Shown here piece after piece: positions 23,871 through 35,589 of a DNA stretch of 64,000 nt (positions within the stretch are counted from its first letter, which is position 1; each line of letters begins with the position of its first letter). The notes under the pieces were generated by a model, which was not told where the DNA came from, ran no database searches, and worked only from the letters and a program-made list of their open reading frames with translations. A program made the position numbers and the translations under genes. Origin of the DNA: Dastarcus helophoroides (taxonomy: Eukaryota; Arthropoda; Insecta; Coleoptera; Bothrideridae). The stretch lies in assembly GCA_028583605.1 (NCBI GenBank), contig CM053327.1, positions 19,331,629 to 19,395,628 of the forward strand, in the 5' to 3' direction.

Positions 23871-26389
23871 ACTGAAACAAAAACGTTTGTTTTCCTAGGC
23901 ATCTTAGCTACAGTTTCACAAATTTTGAAGAGGTTTTGCCTACCCATGGACATTGTCCATTACTGCTGCAAATGCTGGACTTATCGGTTGAAAGTTTTTT
24001 CTTCTTTTTTGCCATCGCTATTATCCAGGATTTAAGCAATACTTCTTCTTGTACGGTCAATATAGTTGGAGGTCCCATTTTTCTTTGCAAGGGTATTTCA
24101 GTTTCATTTTATTTATAATTGTTGTGTGAGGAATATTTTATGGGGAGAATTTTCGGCATGTTTCTCTCACTTTGGCACCTTTGCTTATTTCTTTTATTGC
24201 TTTTATGACGTCTTCCTCTTTATATCTGAAAAACGTTCTTTTCGGTGACAGTGTCTGTGAAAAAAGTATAACTGGTAAATTATTGGAACAAATTTATAGT
24301 ATAGATATCACCACTATTGTACCACTGGTCAACGACTGGAACAGTGTGAATTTTTGAAGGGCTTTGTTATAATACTTTATTAGGGCATCATAAGTGAATA
24401 TAAATGTAAAAGAAAAACTAAAAAAATATTACACAGCCTAATCACCAGATGTTTATCAAATGGAATATTACTGGAAATCCATAGAATTTGTGCTCCATTA
24501 GTTTTCCAAATACAATTATCGATTCAAATTAGTATTTTTTGAGAAAATAACATGTAATGTTATTGATATATTCATTATAATATGCATTTAACACGAAAAT
24601 AGCCTACAAAAATTGATGTAAACAAAGATTTAAAAGGATTAAAATAACAGCGTTTTACGCGCGCTTAGTAGAATTGTCACCCAGAACAAAGTGAACGAAT
24701 CATGTTTTGGAATAGGTAGTTTTAACCTGTGTAGATAGCTCTTGAATCACTTTTAGTTATAATTACATGGTTGGTCGAGGTACGCTAAAGCTACCTATCG
24801 CAGAAAAATTGGCGAAAAATTTAAAAGAAAGTTAATATTTATATCCGAAATTTAAAATGGCGTACTACTGGTTCCTGGTGTGGGACTGGTGCACCCACCC
24901 TACGTATTGTGGCGAATCTTTACTAGGATCAGCATGCAAGGGTAAAAGTAGGTAACTATTTCACCGAAAATATAGAAATCAAAAAAGGTGTGAGGCAGGG
25001 TTGTATCTTATCTTCCCTTCTTTTTAATGTTTATTTCGAGGAAATATTCAGGAAGGCATTAGAGGATGCCACCGAGGGGATTAAAATAAATGGCGAATTA
25101 AGCAATAATTTAAGATACGGAGTACGACACAGTAGTCATCGCTAGCAGTATTGAAGAGTTGCAGCACCTCCTCGAAAGAGTGAAAAAAGCAAGCTAAAAT
25201 CACGGATTGAGTCTTAATATAACTACGAAATCAAATGAATGCTGATTAGTAGGAGCCATCAACTCGTCAGACAAATACTGCTAGACAGTCAGTCGACCAT
25301 GTAGACTCATATGCCTATCTAGGGACGATCGTGAACAATATGGGATCAGGCCATGGAAATCGGAATTAGAATTGAGAGAGCAAGAGCAGCATTTGGTAAC
25401 ATAAGAAGCTTATTTGTAAATAAAGATTTGCCCCTTCCTCTAAAGATAAGATTGACCGTACTGATTGTACGGAGGCATGGACGCTGACCAAGGTGTCGAT
25501 GAGGAAACTGGAGGCTTTTGAGATGTGGCTGTATTCTCTGAATATCTTGGATGGACCATATTACCAACTAAGAAGTGCTACGTCGAATAGGGCATATTAA
25601 AGAAATTCCTCTTATAAATAAAACTCGAGGAAACTTGAATACCTCAACCGTATTATGAGGAACGATAAATATCGCCTCCTACAGTTAATAGTCCAGGGAA
25701 AATAGATGGCAGAAGGAGCCAGGAAGAATAAGATATTCTTGGCTACAAAACTTTCGTCAATGGTTTAGACTTACATCTGATCAACTCATCGCGAGCATAA
25801 TCAGAATTGCTATGATGATAACCAACGTCCGTAACAGATAAGGCACACAATGAAGATGACGATATTTCAAATGCAAAAATTCAATTCGTTTAAATTAAAA
25901 AAAAACTTGTAATGTTTAAAATTTAAAAACAGAATTTAGAAAAACATTAATTTTCTCGATAATATTGAAAATTCTTTCATTTCAATATTTTTTTCAAAGT
26001 CACTATTGAAAAAAATTACGAAAAAACAGATAACGAATTACTTTTTCTTTTGTATTTTGTTTTGCGCGGGAAACATTGGGTATAATGTAAATTTTTTAAA
26101 AGTTTTGGTCTTAGACAAAAAATGGAGTATCGATACGTCTTAAATTTTTATTTATATTTACTAAAAGTTGACTATAAATTAGAGATTTAAAGAATATAAT
26201 GGGCATTTTAATATTAAAATCGAGACCTGATAAATTTTGTAATTGAATTTAATCTTATGTTTGAGCATTCGATGTTTTAAGAGAAATATACAGTTGAGTT
26301 TGAGCTTGTACTTTTGATCATTTTCTACTACATAATTTAAACTAAAGGCTTTTGGTTTAAAGTTAAATTTCGAAAATAAGTTGAATCCA

Positions 26390-26500
26390 ACTTACGGGGT
26401 AGGCAATTTTGATTTTATTAACCATTTTTTATCATCGAGCCCGCGTCATGATTAGAAAATTTTATTTGGCCTCTTGACAAAAAAAGTTGCCCACTCCTGT
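26390..26500. repeat. Possible hAT-type transposon end
   Basis: The right edge reads GTTGCCCACTCCTG, the complement of CAGGAGTGGGCAAC, which closely resembles hAT terminal repeats. A weaker match (GGGGTAGGCAATTTT) lies near 26396. No 8-bp target duplication was found. Confidence 0.35.
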
Positions 26501-26539
26501 TCTTTAGGCTTGTAAGACATCAAGCTTTGAAAGGAGCCC

Positions 26540-26960
26540 GAATATCTGGATGCCTAACATGGAGTCAGACCAACAATGACTTATTCAGCAGAGACACGAG
26601 CTGATAGAAACAGAACAAAACAACTATTACGAACAACCGAAATGAATATCTTAAGAGCTATAGTAGGTAAAACAAGAAGAGACTGTATTAGAAACGCAGT
26701 AATAAGGGATTAATGTAACATAATGAAATTTGTGAAAAAAATACGAAAAGATTGGAATTTACACTTTCAAATAGCAGATGAAGATAGATTAATAAGAATA
26801 GCACCTGACGAAAAACCAATAGAATAGAGAAAAGAGAGCCAGGAAGGTAAAAAAAAGATGGCTAGAATGCTGGGCATCTACCTTAACAGAAATAACATGA
26901 AATTTGTGAAATAAAACAGGTTTAGACCTAAATAAAACAAAAAGAAAAAGAGGAATATAG
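26540..26960 (+). pseudogene. C-terminal end of a second non-LTR reverse transcriptase
   Basis: The plus strand reads YSAETRADRNRTKQLLRTTE, then MNILRAIVGKTRRDCIRNAV, FVKKIRKDWNLHFQIADEDR and LIRIAPDEKPIE. This is the usual region after a YGSETW-type motif in insect RTE/CR1-like proteins, including the start of the G-R-P-x-K-R-W-type tail. It is distinct in sequence from the RT that ends near 25850. Internal stops make it a remnant. Confidence 0.8.
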
Positions 26961-26969
26961 TAGAATATC

Positions 26970-28550
26970 ATCTCGTTGAGATATCTGTCATAAACGGTTT
27001 CACAGCTATAAAGATGCCAGTAGAATTATTCTATTTTGTAGCAGTAAATATTTCTAGATATATACGATTTTTTATTTCGTAATTCATGTAAAATAAGATT
27101 GTCACTTTTGTCAAAAATAACAAACAATTAAATTTATATTATATGTGATGTGTTCATTGATTTTCTTGCCTATTGAGACAGGTCTAGCCCTATTTTTCAT
27201 TTTTGATGTGATATTATATGGCTTACTTAATAGTGAATAATAATTGCAATAATAGTTTTCATTTCATCGAAGATTACGTAAAGAAATTATTTGCAAATTT
27301 CTATGTTATATTCGAGACCATTAGCAGCGGAGCCTCATCGAATTTTAAAGTTAGATACTTTAACCATCTGCGTTTAGAAATTATTGCAATTGAAAACTTT
27401 TTTCATTTTGCATGGAATTGCAGACTTTCGGTAAATTGTTCGGCCAAGCTTTTATTAAGCGCAACTCTAATAGAACAAACAGAACTAAAGTAACGAACGT
27501 ATTTATGCAACAAAAACTGTAATAAAATTGAAGCGAACGAATACTTAATTTAAAGCACAAACCTTTAAATGGGCAGTTTCTGCATGTTTCGAACGCTTGC
27601 ACATGCAATCTCGAATGGAATGGCATAAAAATAAAAAAGGTTCTGCGGCACACCCGGCGAAAATAATCCAATATGATTTAGTAGAGTTCGTTAATTCTGA
27701 GATATTTTGAAGTCCAAACTTTAAGCAAATATTATATGGAAATGTGAGAAAAATCTTTGAAATATCTTCTAGTTATTCAAGCTGTCTCGAAAATGTCCGA
27801 TATGCGAAACTTGCCGCCGTAACAATTTTTTATAGCAGGATTACACATGGGAAATACAGACAGAAATCTTCTCCGTGTCCTCGCTTTCTACCTGTAGGAG
27901 ATAAATTTCCTCCACATTGTGCGGAAATATGAATTACTTAAGGGCCTTGTGGCGCATTAATATTGGCGTATTAAAGATGAAAGATTCTTATCTTTCTGTG
28001 TGATTTTGATTCAGTGTAAAAAATATACCTGATGAGAATAAATGATAATAAATAAATAATTTATGGTTTTATTCCTTATTTATTTTATTAATTAATTATA
28101 TTATCAAAACTTGAAATTCATTTAGTCTACAGGGAGTACATTCCATCTTTTTGATTTTGTGAGACATGAATAGACATTTGAGAAGCAAATTTATGGAGCA
28201 CTACCACTAGTCACATATCAACATTAAAAAGAAATGTTAAAAAAATGTTAATGAAAACCTAAGTAATTATTATTTCAGGTCAAACAGTTCACATTATTCT
28301 GCATTAAGATAATTATGACGCACTGCTGACTACTTCAAATAAGGATGGGACGTAGATGTCCAAAGCAACGATATTTTTAAAAGTTTTTTTTTTCTATCTT
28401 GTAGTATTTTTTATATTTAGTTTTTTTTAATATCATAGTTGACTATCTGTCTTATTCCGATTTTACACGGCTTCATATGCGTAGACAACGTCATTGTGAA
28501 GTGATTTACTTGCGACAAAAAATCGTTCTGTGTGGTTTTATTCAGAGTAA
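26970..28550. other. Intergenic, nothing recognised
   Basis: AT-rich sequence including an AATAAATAAATAAT-like stretch near 28040-28060. No gene supported. Confidence 0.4.
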
Positions 28551-28914
28551 TTTATTTTAGTACTAGCCATGTATCCGATGAGGTTTTTCATCGGTCAGTG
28601 GTGACATCTCCGACGTACATCCGACTTTTCTCAAACCAAGTTTCTAACTTCAAAAATGACGCAATTCCCATGCAAACTTTGGCCCCTTTTTACTCCCTTA
28701 TAGGATGAATTTCTAAAAACGCTGTTTATAAATAGAAGCCTAAACGCCAATTCCAATATTTCTAATTTAAAAATGATCGACTACCATACAAATTTGCAAC
28801 CCACATTTAACATCCCCAGGGCATGCATTTTTAAAAATCAAATTCCTTTCATAGTGCTCACCTACGTCATATAAATTTTTACTGAAAATTTCGTATTTCT
28901 TTATAAATTTGGCG

Positions 28915-29145
28915 GTTTCGATCTTGTTAGATCTCGTCAGTTTGGTATATCCAACTCGAATGCTAATAAATGTTCCGACAAGTAAGTACTAAAACATTCA
29001 CAGGCGTCGAGCGAGTGACTTTTTAGTACTACCACCTATTGGTCCATAGAGAAACTATGGCCATCGCCAACAATGTCGTATGCAAGAAGAATGCAACCTA
29101 GACTACAAATTCATGCAGCCCTCCAGGCGTGTATACAAAGTTGGT
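28915..29145. repeat. Dispersed repeat related to 59330-59700
   Basis: GATCTTGTTAGATCTCGTCA at about 28921 recurs at about 59336 (diverged) and 59435, and in inverse at about 59490-59510. A second block (GCAGCCCTCCAGGCGTGTA, about 29118) matches the complement of 59665-59685. The order of the two blocks differs between loci, so the copies are rearranged. Confidence 0.6.
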
Positions 29146-29896
29146 AATTTTTCAGAAATTTTGATTATTTTTGTGTAAAGTTTCCATTTTAGTTCTGCAA
29201 TATCGATCACATTTGAGAGCAGTTTTTTTCAACTTCTTTGTGTTATTCAGTCATGAACCTCTAAAAGTCAACGTGTTCCCAAGATATTGAGTTTTTAATT
29301 CTAGAAGTTTATATCGATTTATCTATTGGAGATGTGGTTATAAATACGCAGCTTTCGACAAAATCTAACCCATTTAATGGTCCTACCTTGATTTCGGACC
29401 ATCAATTGCAACATTAGTTTATGGAAACCCCCAATTTCCTTTTTGAGAGAATATACCAGATAATGTCTACTCTTCTTCAGGACTTTAGTGACCATATCTT
29501 CAAGAATTGGGATGGTGAGTTATTGTCGGCTCATCTTTAGGATTTAGGGCATTGTAGGTGTCCTAGATCTATCAGATGCTAATTTTGAGCCGTTTAATTA
29601 TAAATTTTAAGTTAATTTTACAAGACAATAATTTTTATAAACTTAACATTTTTTAGAAATTTGCACTTCCTTCCCGTTTATTTCCATAAATGGTTTTTTA
29701 GTAGTGTAGCAGGAATTTTCATAAACAATCATAATAAGTATTTGTGAGATATCTAATACGATGAAAAATAACCGAGGTAGGTATAGAAACACAAAATTGG
29801 ATAGTTTTTGAGAGAAGACCTCGCCCAAAACATAGGCATGTACCTCAACCCCATATCTTGATGCTATTTGAGGCATATTTCACACCGGAATGATTT

Positions 29897-30229
29897 TTAA
29901 GTGAAACTAAATGGTTTCAGACATGTATTTTTTATGCCAAAAATGATAATTATTTGATTTGTGAAGTTTTGTGAAAACTGCTCTATGTTAAGCTTCTTTT
30001 CTTGCACAAGTTTTAGTAGTTTCATCTTGTTGGAATTGATATCATCAGCTAACTGAATTCTATTTGTTACGAGTTTTCTTTGTAGAAATTTATTTGCAGT
30101 TTCGCTTCTTAGGCAACTGGGAAATGGTTCAATTAATTTAAGTACAACAGATTCAGCTTGCGGTATTGACATGCTATTTTTATTAACGGTATCCGATTTA
30201 ATTCTAAATGTGTCGATCGGTATGTACAT
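29897..30229 (-). CDS. Unrecognised 110-residue open frame
   Basis: This minus-strand frame is one of the longer open frames not explained by a known transposon. The segment SIPQAESVVLKLIEPFPSCL, then RSETANKFLQRKLVTNRIQL, has amphipathic, helix-like spacing and less low-complexity bias than neighbouring frames. Its start lies about 20 bp from the border of the mariner at 30249, and an in-frame stop directly precedes the ATG. I do not recognise a family. It could be a scrap of a mobile element, an exon or chance. Confidence 0.2.
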   Translation of the reverse strand: MYIPIDTFRIKSDTVNKNSMSIPQAESVVLKLIEPFPSCLRSETANKFLQRKLVTNRIQLADDINSNKMKLLKLVQEKKLNIEQFSQNFTNQIIIIFGIKNTCLKPFSFT

Positions 30230-30449
30230 CTAACATCTTACACCTTTATACGAGGGTAAACCAAATATGAACCGAAATTTGTTTTTAAAAATGTATTGGT
30301 ACAAGATGCATATATGAAAGTTATTAACTGTTTTTTGGGAATTTTTTAATACCATTATCATAAAAAGAAGGGATGCGTGTTTGAAGCCAATTGCGCACAA
30401 ATGTTTCAACATCAGCATCATAATGGAATCGCTCACCTCCTAGAGCTTC

Positions 30450-30783
30450 GTACAGGATATACTTCTTCCGGGATTGGACCGTGTCAAAGAACTACTAAAA
30501 GTGTTCGACGTTTCGCCCGCCATCGTAGGGGGCTTCTTCAGGAACAAAGAAAACATCAGAGCACGGTAACTCAGAAATTGGCCTTTTCATTCTTTCATTT
30601 TTGCATATTCCCTCATATTTCTCTTTTCATTTTTTTTCTTTTTTTTTGTTCCTGAAGAAGCCCCCTACGATGGTCGAACCTCTCGAACACGTCGAACACT
30701 TTTAGTAGTTCTTTGACACGGTCCAATCCCGCAAGAAATATATCCTGTACTGACTCTGGCCGTGGAAGCCTTCGTTATCATAT
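30450..30783. mobile_element. Fold-back element with 12-bp target duplication, copy 1
   Basis: The element interrupts the mariner transposase and is flanked by TCCTAGAGCTTC at 30438-30449 and 30784-30795. Its two arms, about 30451-30548 and 30645-30770, are complementary: GTACAGGATATA versus TATATCCTGTAC, GGATTGGACCGTGTCAAAG versus CTTTGACACGGTCCAATCC, and TAGGGGGCTTCTTCAGGAAC versus its complement. A ~35-bp unpaired tail (CTCTGGCCGTGGAAGCCTT) follows the right arm. A second copy lies at 51480-51819. The long, near-constant duplication is unlike Tc1, mariner or hAT; Penelope-like or other target-primed insertion is one possibility. Confidence 0.88.
30503..30545 (-). ncRNA. Hammerhead-ribozyme-like motif (copy 1, left arm)
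   Basis: Read on the minus strand, GTTC is followed by CTGAAGA (the CUGANGA core), a GCCC.CC-loop-GG.GGGC hairpin, then GAAAC, GTC and GAAC. The outer GTTC/GAAC can pair as stem I and GTC would hold the cleavage site. It departs from the textbook form by one extra A before stem II and by a stem III of only AC/GT with no loop. Activity, if any, would need a dimer or other context. The right arm carries a damaged copy near 30648-30697 (+). Confidence 0.4.
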
Positions 30784-31839
30784 TCCTAGAGCTTCTTTCA
30801 GCGACCCAAACATGTCGTAATCGCATGGTGATAAGTCGAGACTATAAGAAGGGTGTTCCAATGTTGTCCAATGCATTTCCTCTAATTTTTGATGTGTTAT
30901 ATTTTACTGAGATGGGGCGGGCATTGTCGTGAAGCAAAATCACATTTCTGCGCCTCTTCCGCCTATATGCATGTTTTGCTTCATCCAATAGCTGGCAATA
31001 ATAGCAGCATTAACCGTAGGATGTTCATGCAGAAAATCGACGTGCACAACTGCTTTAAAATCCCAAAACACTGTCGCAAGAAACCTTTCCATCTGAGAGC
31101 CGAGTTTTTGCCTTGACGGGTGTATCCTTCCCCCTTTCTTCTCCACTCCATGCTGCTTGTTTAGATTCAGGGGTGAAATGGTGGACCCAAGTGCCATCAC
31201 ACGTAATGATACGTTGCAAAAAACCATCACCTTCACGTTGAAAAATTCCAAGATGGTGCTGACAAATCTCCAGACGTTGTTGTTTCTGTTCTTCAGTCAA
31301 AAGGCAAAAGACGAGGTACCCACCTGGTAGAAAATTTTCAAAACCCCAGCTTATCTGTAATGCTTATCCCAATCTGAGCTGCAATTTTACCAACAGTTAA
31401 ACGGTGATCACCTTCCAAAGAGCGTTGAACAGCGTCAATCTTGTCCGCAGTCACAATGATCCGAGGACGACGGGCATGGAGCTCATTTTCAACTTGAATT
31501 CGTCCTTCCAAAAATTTTTTGTGCCATTCATACACTTGAGTTTTCTTCAAACAAGTATCTCTAAAATATGCTTCTAGTTTACAAAGAATTTCGGTGGGCC
31601 TTACATCTTCAACGGCAAGAAATTTTATAATAATGTACTGCGCAACGTGCGGATCAACCTATTGCTCACTCATTGTATTTACAACTGACGAACGGCGAGA
31701 ACGGAATTCGCTTAAGCGTAGGCATCAGTGATATCCCCACCTAACATGTTTAAGAGAATGCGCACATTTCCGACGCCCTTATGGCGACATAATAGAAATT
31801 CCGGTTCATATTTGATTTACCCTCGTATAATCTACAGCA

Positions 31840-33604
31840 CTTATGATGATGTTAATAATTGCAAATTGAATGAATTGCATAACTCTTACCCTAAATAAGC
31901 GGTGGGGCAAAAAAATATTCGCCTTTTATTTTGTTGATTTATTTTCATTCATTAGTGGGTTGTTTTTTTTAACCACATTTTCACCAACAATACAATAATG
32001 TATAAGCTTTCACGCAATCAAGACTCGTAACTATACACGTCAGTATAGCTGCAAGTGTCATTCTCTCTGTCATTCTTAGTGTTTCGCAAAAAAGCTAGGG
32101 ATTTGCATAAAGATATCTTAATAATATATTAAAAATTTCTGAGTATAACTTTTTTTATTTTTTTGAAATGTTCCCATTCTATTCATTGCTTAAATTGCTT
32201 AAATAAATGAAAATTATGCTGTAGATTTTTGAAATTTTTCTTTGATGCTGTCAGAATTAAAATGTTGATCAATGTATAAATTTACATCTCCTATAGGATC
32301 GTGTTGTATTACCATGTAGGGGTTTTAGTAGAATGACTTAAACAATACACCAAAAGGCAATAATTCGTCACAAAATGACAGACTCGACGGCAACAAAGTT
32401 AAGGCACATGCGTCTCTAATTATATTCTATTTAACTGATGAACGCCTTCATTAGCAAAACATCCAAGCATATGTTTTTAGAGCTTCTTCGCCGAGCTTCC
32501 GTTATTTACTTCGTTGTTTTAAGCGAGGTTCTTCCAAGAAGCAGTCTCATGTGTTTCATCCTCTTGGCTTATTTATTTTAGGCAAGAAGTGGGCCAATTA
32601 AACCTGCATTTCCGCGATAAATGCTTTCCGCCGAGGCAATAAGTAAATTATTTAATCCCCTCGTTGTAATTAGCACTGTGCTATGCAGCACATATTTAGA
32701 GAGCTTTCAAATATTTATCCTAATAGAGAGGAGAATGAGCATGCATCTACTGGAAGCTCATACTTTATTTATACTGAAGTCGTAAACTATTCTCTGACAC
32801 AATTTAAATCCATTATCTAAATAACCTGAATGTCGTAATATTTCTTGTAAAATAAAATTTTTAATTTCATTTTATCTTCAGGATGTTGAAATGCATTTTA
32901 ACATAGATTTTACTGGAGCTTGCACTATTTAACTATTTGGGATGAATAAAGAAATGGACATGTAATTTCCTTAAATATTGCAGATATTCAGCGTTTCCAA
33001 TAAATGTATTTACAGTAAGCTTTCCAGTTAGTATAGTTCATAAAGGTTGAACAGTTTGGGAAATAAACCTTTATAAACTTTGTACAAAATTCGTAAGTAC
33101 AGGTGGATCTTATCTCAAATTTAATAGAAACTTGTCACCTCATCGAATTTGTGATTGATTAGTTTTTGTAAAGAAAAATTTCGAATAGCTACGAAACAAT
33201 ATAGTTATTATGGAAGCTTTAATAAAATTTGCATAGTTGGATAATAAAATTGTAAATTTTTATCATAAAATATATTAATTACGTATATTGTCTAATGAAC
33301 TATAGTCCGAATCCAGTCCCATATTGTTTTGACTAAGCGTTGCAGAAGCCTTTGTAAATAATTTGTTACGATTAGCCTGAAGTATTTGCGGGAAAACGTA
33401 AAAGATGTAAATGACAATTCTAGTGACTTTTTAAAAATTTCATTCATTATGTACCATCAATCACAAAATAAATAACAACCAGAAAGGTTAACTCTCGTCT
33501 TATTTCTTTGTGGTTGATGGCGTCAGCCAGTGACCTCGAATTATTATGAATTGCTTTTTTACATAGGTGCACCGCATATTATTTCAATTATTATGTTATG
33601 ATAC
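31840..33604. other. Intergenic, nothing recognised
   Basis: About 1.8 kb of AT-rich sequence without a supported gene or repeat. Confidence 0.4.
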
Positions 33605-33966
33605 TGTTACGGGCTTATCGATTCGAATTGATTATTAACACCGTGAATTGAATAATACCCACTTTATTACCAAACTAAACTCGGAACACCACAACTGAAA
33701 AATGAATTCACTTATTTACTTCTAACTACTTAACTCTCTAATTACACTGATTGACTCTAACTGACTGACCCGAGGGAAAGGCGACCGCCTTATATAGTTT
33801 TGGCTCCCGGCTTCTAGAAAAAATCCCGCAGATAAGGATTATCGTTGCCGAAATTTCTGGAATGCTTATCAGCCGTTTGCTTCGTTATCGCGGTCGCTTT
33901 CGCCTTATCAGATCTTTCTAGAAAATTTTCTTACGTACTAAATTCTATAATTTACATTTCGTTACA
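33605..33966 (-). mobile_element. Solo LTR of an LTR retrotransposon
   Basis: On the minus strand the segment begins TGTAACGAAATG and ends CCGTAACA, the TG...CA form of retroviral-type LTRs. A TATA box (CTATATAAGGCGG) is followed about 130 bp later by AATAAA, giving a normal U3-R-U5 layout in 362 bp. It has higher GC than its surroundings. The flanking 4-mers are ATAC and ATAT, a nearly matching duplication. No gag or pol lies next to it, so it is probably a recombined solo LTR, likely Gypsy-type. Confidence 0.8.
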
Positions 33967-34685
33967 ATATTATATAAGTAATTGTTTGAATTACTTTAAA
34001 TAATTAAATCCTACAATAAAATTGGTAAAATGAAATATGATAACTTCAATCTTAAAGAAAAGGAGTCATAGAACTGGATTCGATTCCGTTAAAATCTCGG
34101 ACCTTTCCATCTCTATTATTGCACTGAGCAGTTTCATACTAGATTTTCAACAAAGACGGGCTCGAAGGTCACGGGAATCAAACAGTCGGTTGAGGAGAGT
34201 TAATTAAGCTTCTGGTTGTTATTTATTTTGTGCCATAAATAATTTACAGACATACATGTATACAGGGCATTTATTTATCTCGTAAAATACGCAAGGTAAA
34301 TACATTCTGCAAAAGACATATTCACCTTCACTGAAACTGCACGACACTAGGCGTCTCGATGTTGCAAAATTATTTACGCCTTTGCAAAGTTCCATTAATT
34401 TGGAGATCTTCATTGAAATATAACTTTTTTCTATTTTTGTTACTTAATAAGTGATCCACGTATTAATAATGTCGTCTTATTTTTATACCATTAGTATTAC
34501 AGAACAGAAAATTTCTATTGATTTAAAATCATACAAATCTCCTTTTCCACTATTATGGTATTTTATCATAATACCGATATGCGAGGTATGACAGAAAACT
34601 AATAAAACTCGCAACACTACAAGCGATCTAGTAACGCTGCACTATTGTCTGTGATAGAGCACGTGTATCAGTATCTTCCCATAGC

Positions 34686-34800
34686 TAGGGATGTTCCGAT
34701 ACCCACAAGGTATCGATACCTACTCATAAAGCAGTATTCGGAAATAATTTTCGATACTACTCATGTGAATACCATTAAGGTATCGATAGTCTTTAGACAT
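34686..34800. repeat. GGTATCGATAC-rich possible hAT-like end
   Basis: TAGGGATGTTCCGATACC is followed by repeated GGTATCGATA words on both strands. The opening resembles ends of some insect hAT elements, but no partner end or target duplication was found. Confidence 0.3.
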
Positions 34801-35589
34801 TTTTAGGGATGGCTGCTGTTTTGTACTATATGTATATTTTTTTGTCTATGTATTGTTTAAATGTGGGCAGATTTGAATTACCTACATACAAAAAAAAAGA
34901 AAACTTATTTTAAAAACAACACAGACATGTAGTATTTAGCGATTACTTAGTAGCGAAGCAGTAAATGATTACCATCTTAACCTGAGGAAGACGGATATTT
35001 AGGCTTTTTTTTTAGGGCTTGCTTTATCTCGCCTTGTTACTCCATCAAAGTGGGCAAATATTTGTCCCGTTGAAGTTTCACCTGCTGTTCGTTAATTGGT
35101 GCTTGCCAAATAACAAATACATATTTGTTTACTACATACCTAGCACCACCTTTTAAACAACTAAATATATTAAATAATATTAAAGAAATGATCATAATAA
35201 TTGCATTTTGAAACAAAACATGAATATGACGTCAGCTTTTAAGTAGTATTTAAAATAACTTTTTCAATAATATTTATATTATACTAATTTTAACTCCCCC
35301 CTCCACCCTTTTAATTCGCTGGGGTTGAATTTCCCAAAAATCTTTCTTATTGCGAACATAGGATGAAAGAATCCTACTTTTTTAAATTTGGTGCTTCTAA
35401 CGAAAACGAGAATAAGTCAGTCAATCAAAACTCTCTATGATGCGTGGACGAATTAGAACTACAACTTGTCTTTGAGAATTCGACACAGGTTGAGAACTAC
35501 TTCATTCATCGGTCGACGGTAATGATGATTCGTTGAATCAAACCTTCGTCTTTTGTTTATAATTTTTTTGATTCGTTCAAAAATTGAAA

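Larger units (their letters stand above)
21850..24250 (-). pseudogene. pogo/Tigger transposase pseudogene, core replaced
   Basis: From the right: YKEEDVIKAIKEISKGAKVR then ETCRKFSP is the first (Psq-like) helix-turn-helix. GPPTILTVQEEVLLKSWIIA then MAKKKKKLSTDK is the start of the CENP-B-type DNA-binding domain. At the left, SSEWMKYWKKKDREIKRRKK, KKSNFSKKK and GDYVIKYEREYF look like the lysine-rich tail of such proteins. No DDE/D catalytic block is seen between them. Frameshifts and stops are present. Confidence 0.75.
21486..24900 (-). mobile_element. pogo/Tigger-type transposon inserted in the RT element
   Basis: The ends are inverted repeats: GGGTGGATGCACCAGT at the left, and the complement of GGGTGGGTGCACCAGT at the right. 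TA borders both ends (21484-21485 and 24901-24902). Removing the element restores the RT reading exactly: ...DDKDI then RIVANLY. Near the left end, ACCAGTA/GACCAG-like words repeat (about 21700-21755) and TACCACTGGTC recurs at the right, as expected of subterminal binding sites. A transposase remnant on the minus strand has its N-terminal part near 24250-23880 and a charged C-terminal part near 22250-21850. Its catalytic core is missing and its place is taken by another element. Confidence 0.9.
20720..25870 (+). mobile_element. RTE/CR1-type non-LTR retrotransposon, split by an inserted transposon
   Basis: Two blocks of one RT reading lie on either side of a 3.4 kb insertion. The left block (about 20720-21485) gives EIKNAILSLKDNKASGSDNI, HGEILKILSKTGSEF, SESQFGFRKALGTKEAIF and VYLAFIDFSKAFDNAKH, which includes the first catalytic Asp. 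The right block (24903-25850) resumes in register: RIVANLYQDQHARVKV, IEIKKGVRQGCILSSLLFNV, a damaged YADD segment, YAYLGTIVNN, EAWTLTKVSMRKLEAFEMW and a typical C-terminal tail. The frame carries several stops and shifts, so it is inactive. The 5' part (endonuclease) is not recognisable. Confidence 0.9.
30333..31673 (-). pseudogene. Mariner transposase pseudogene
   Basis: The reading starts at an ATG (31671-31673), MSEQ, with a stop at codon 5. It continues VDPHVAQYIIIKFLAVEDVR, LEAYFRDTCLKKTQVYEWHK, KFLEGRIQVENELHARRPRI and the second helix-turn-helix DHRLTVGKIAAQIGIS. A later frame gives LLTEEQKQQRLEICQHHLGI and FLQRIITCDGTWVHHFTPES, where the CDGTW motif corresponds to the GDETW first-Asp block. 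The tail GERFHYDADVETFVRNWLQT lies left of the nested insertion. Several shifts and stops make it inactive. Confidence 0.9.
30249..31827 (-). mobile_element. Mariner transposon carrying an inserted fold-back element
   Basis: The ends are inverted repeats of about 30 bp: TACGAGGGTAAACCAAATAT at the left, and ATATTTGATTTACCCTCGTA at the right. TA is duplicated outside (30247-30248 and 31828-31829). After removing the 346 bp due to the nested insertion and its duplication, the length is about 1.23 kb, normal for mariner. The transposase remnant is on the minus strand. Confidence 0.92.

Noticed and set aside
30940..31251. Minus-strand frame of 103 codons as a separate gene
   Set aside because: It is an alternative frame of the mariner transposase remnant.
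33605..33966. A full LTR retrotransposon
   Set aside because: Only one LTR is present and no gag, protease, integrase or RT of LTR type flanks it.
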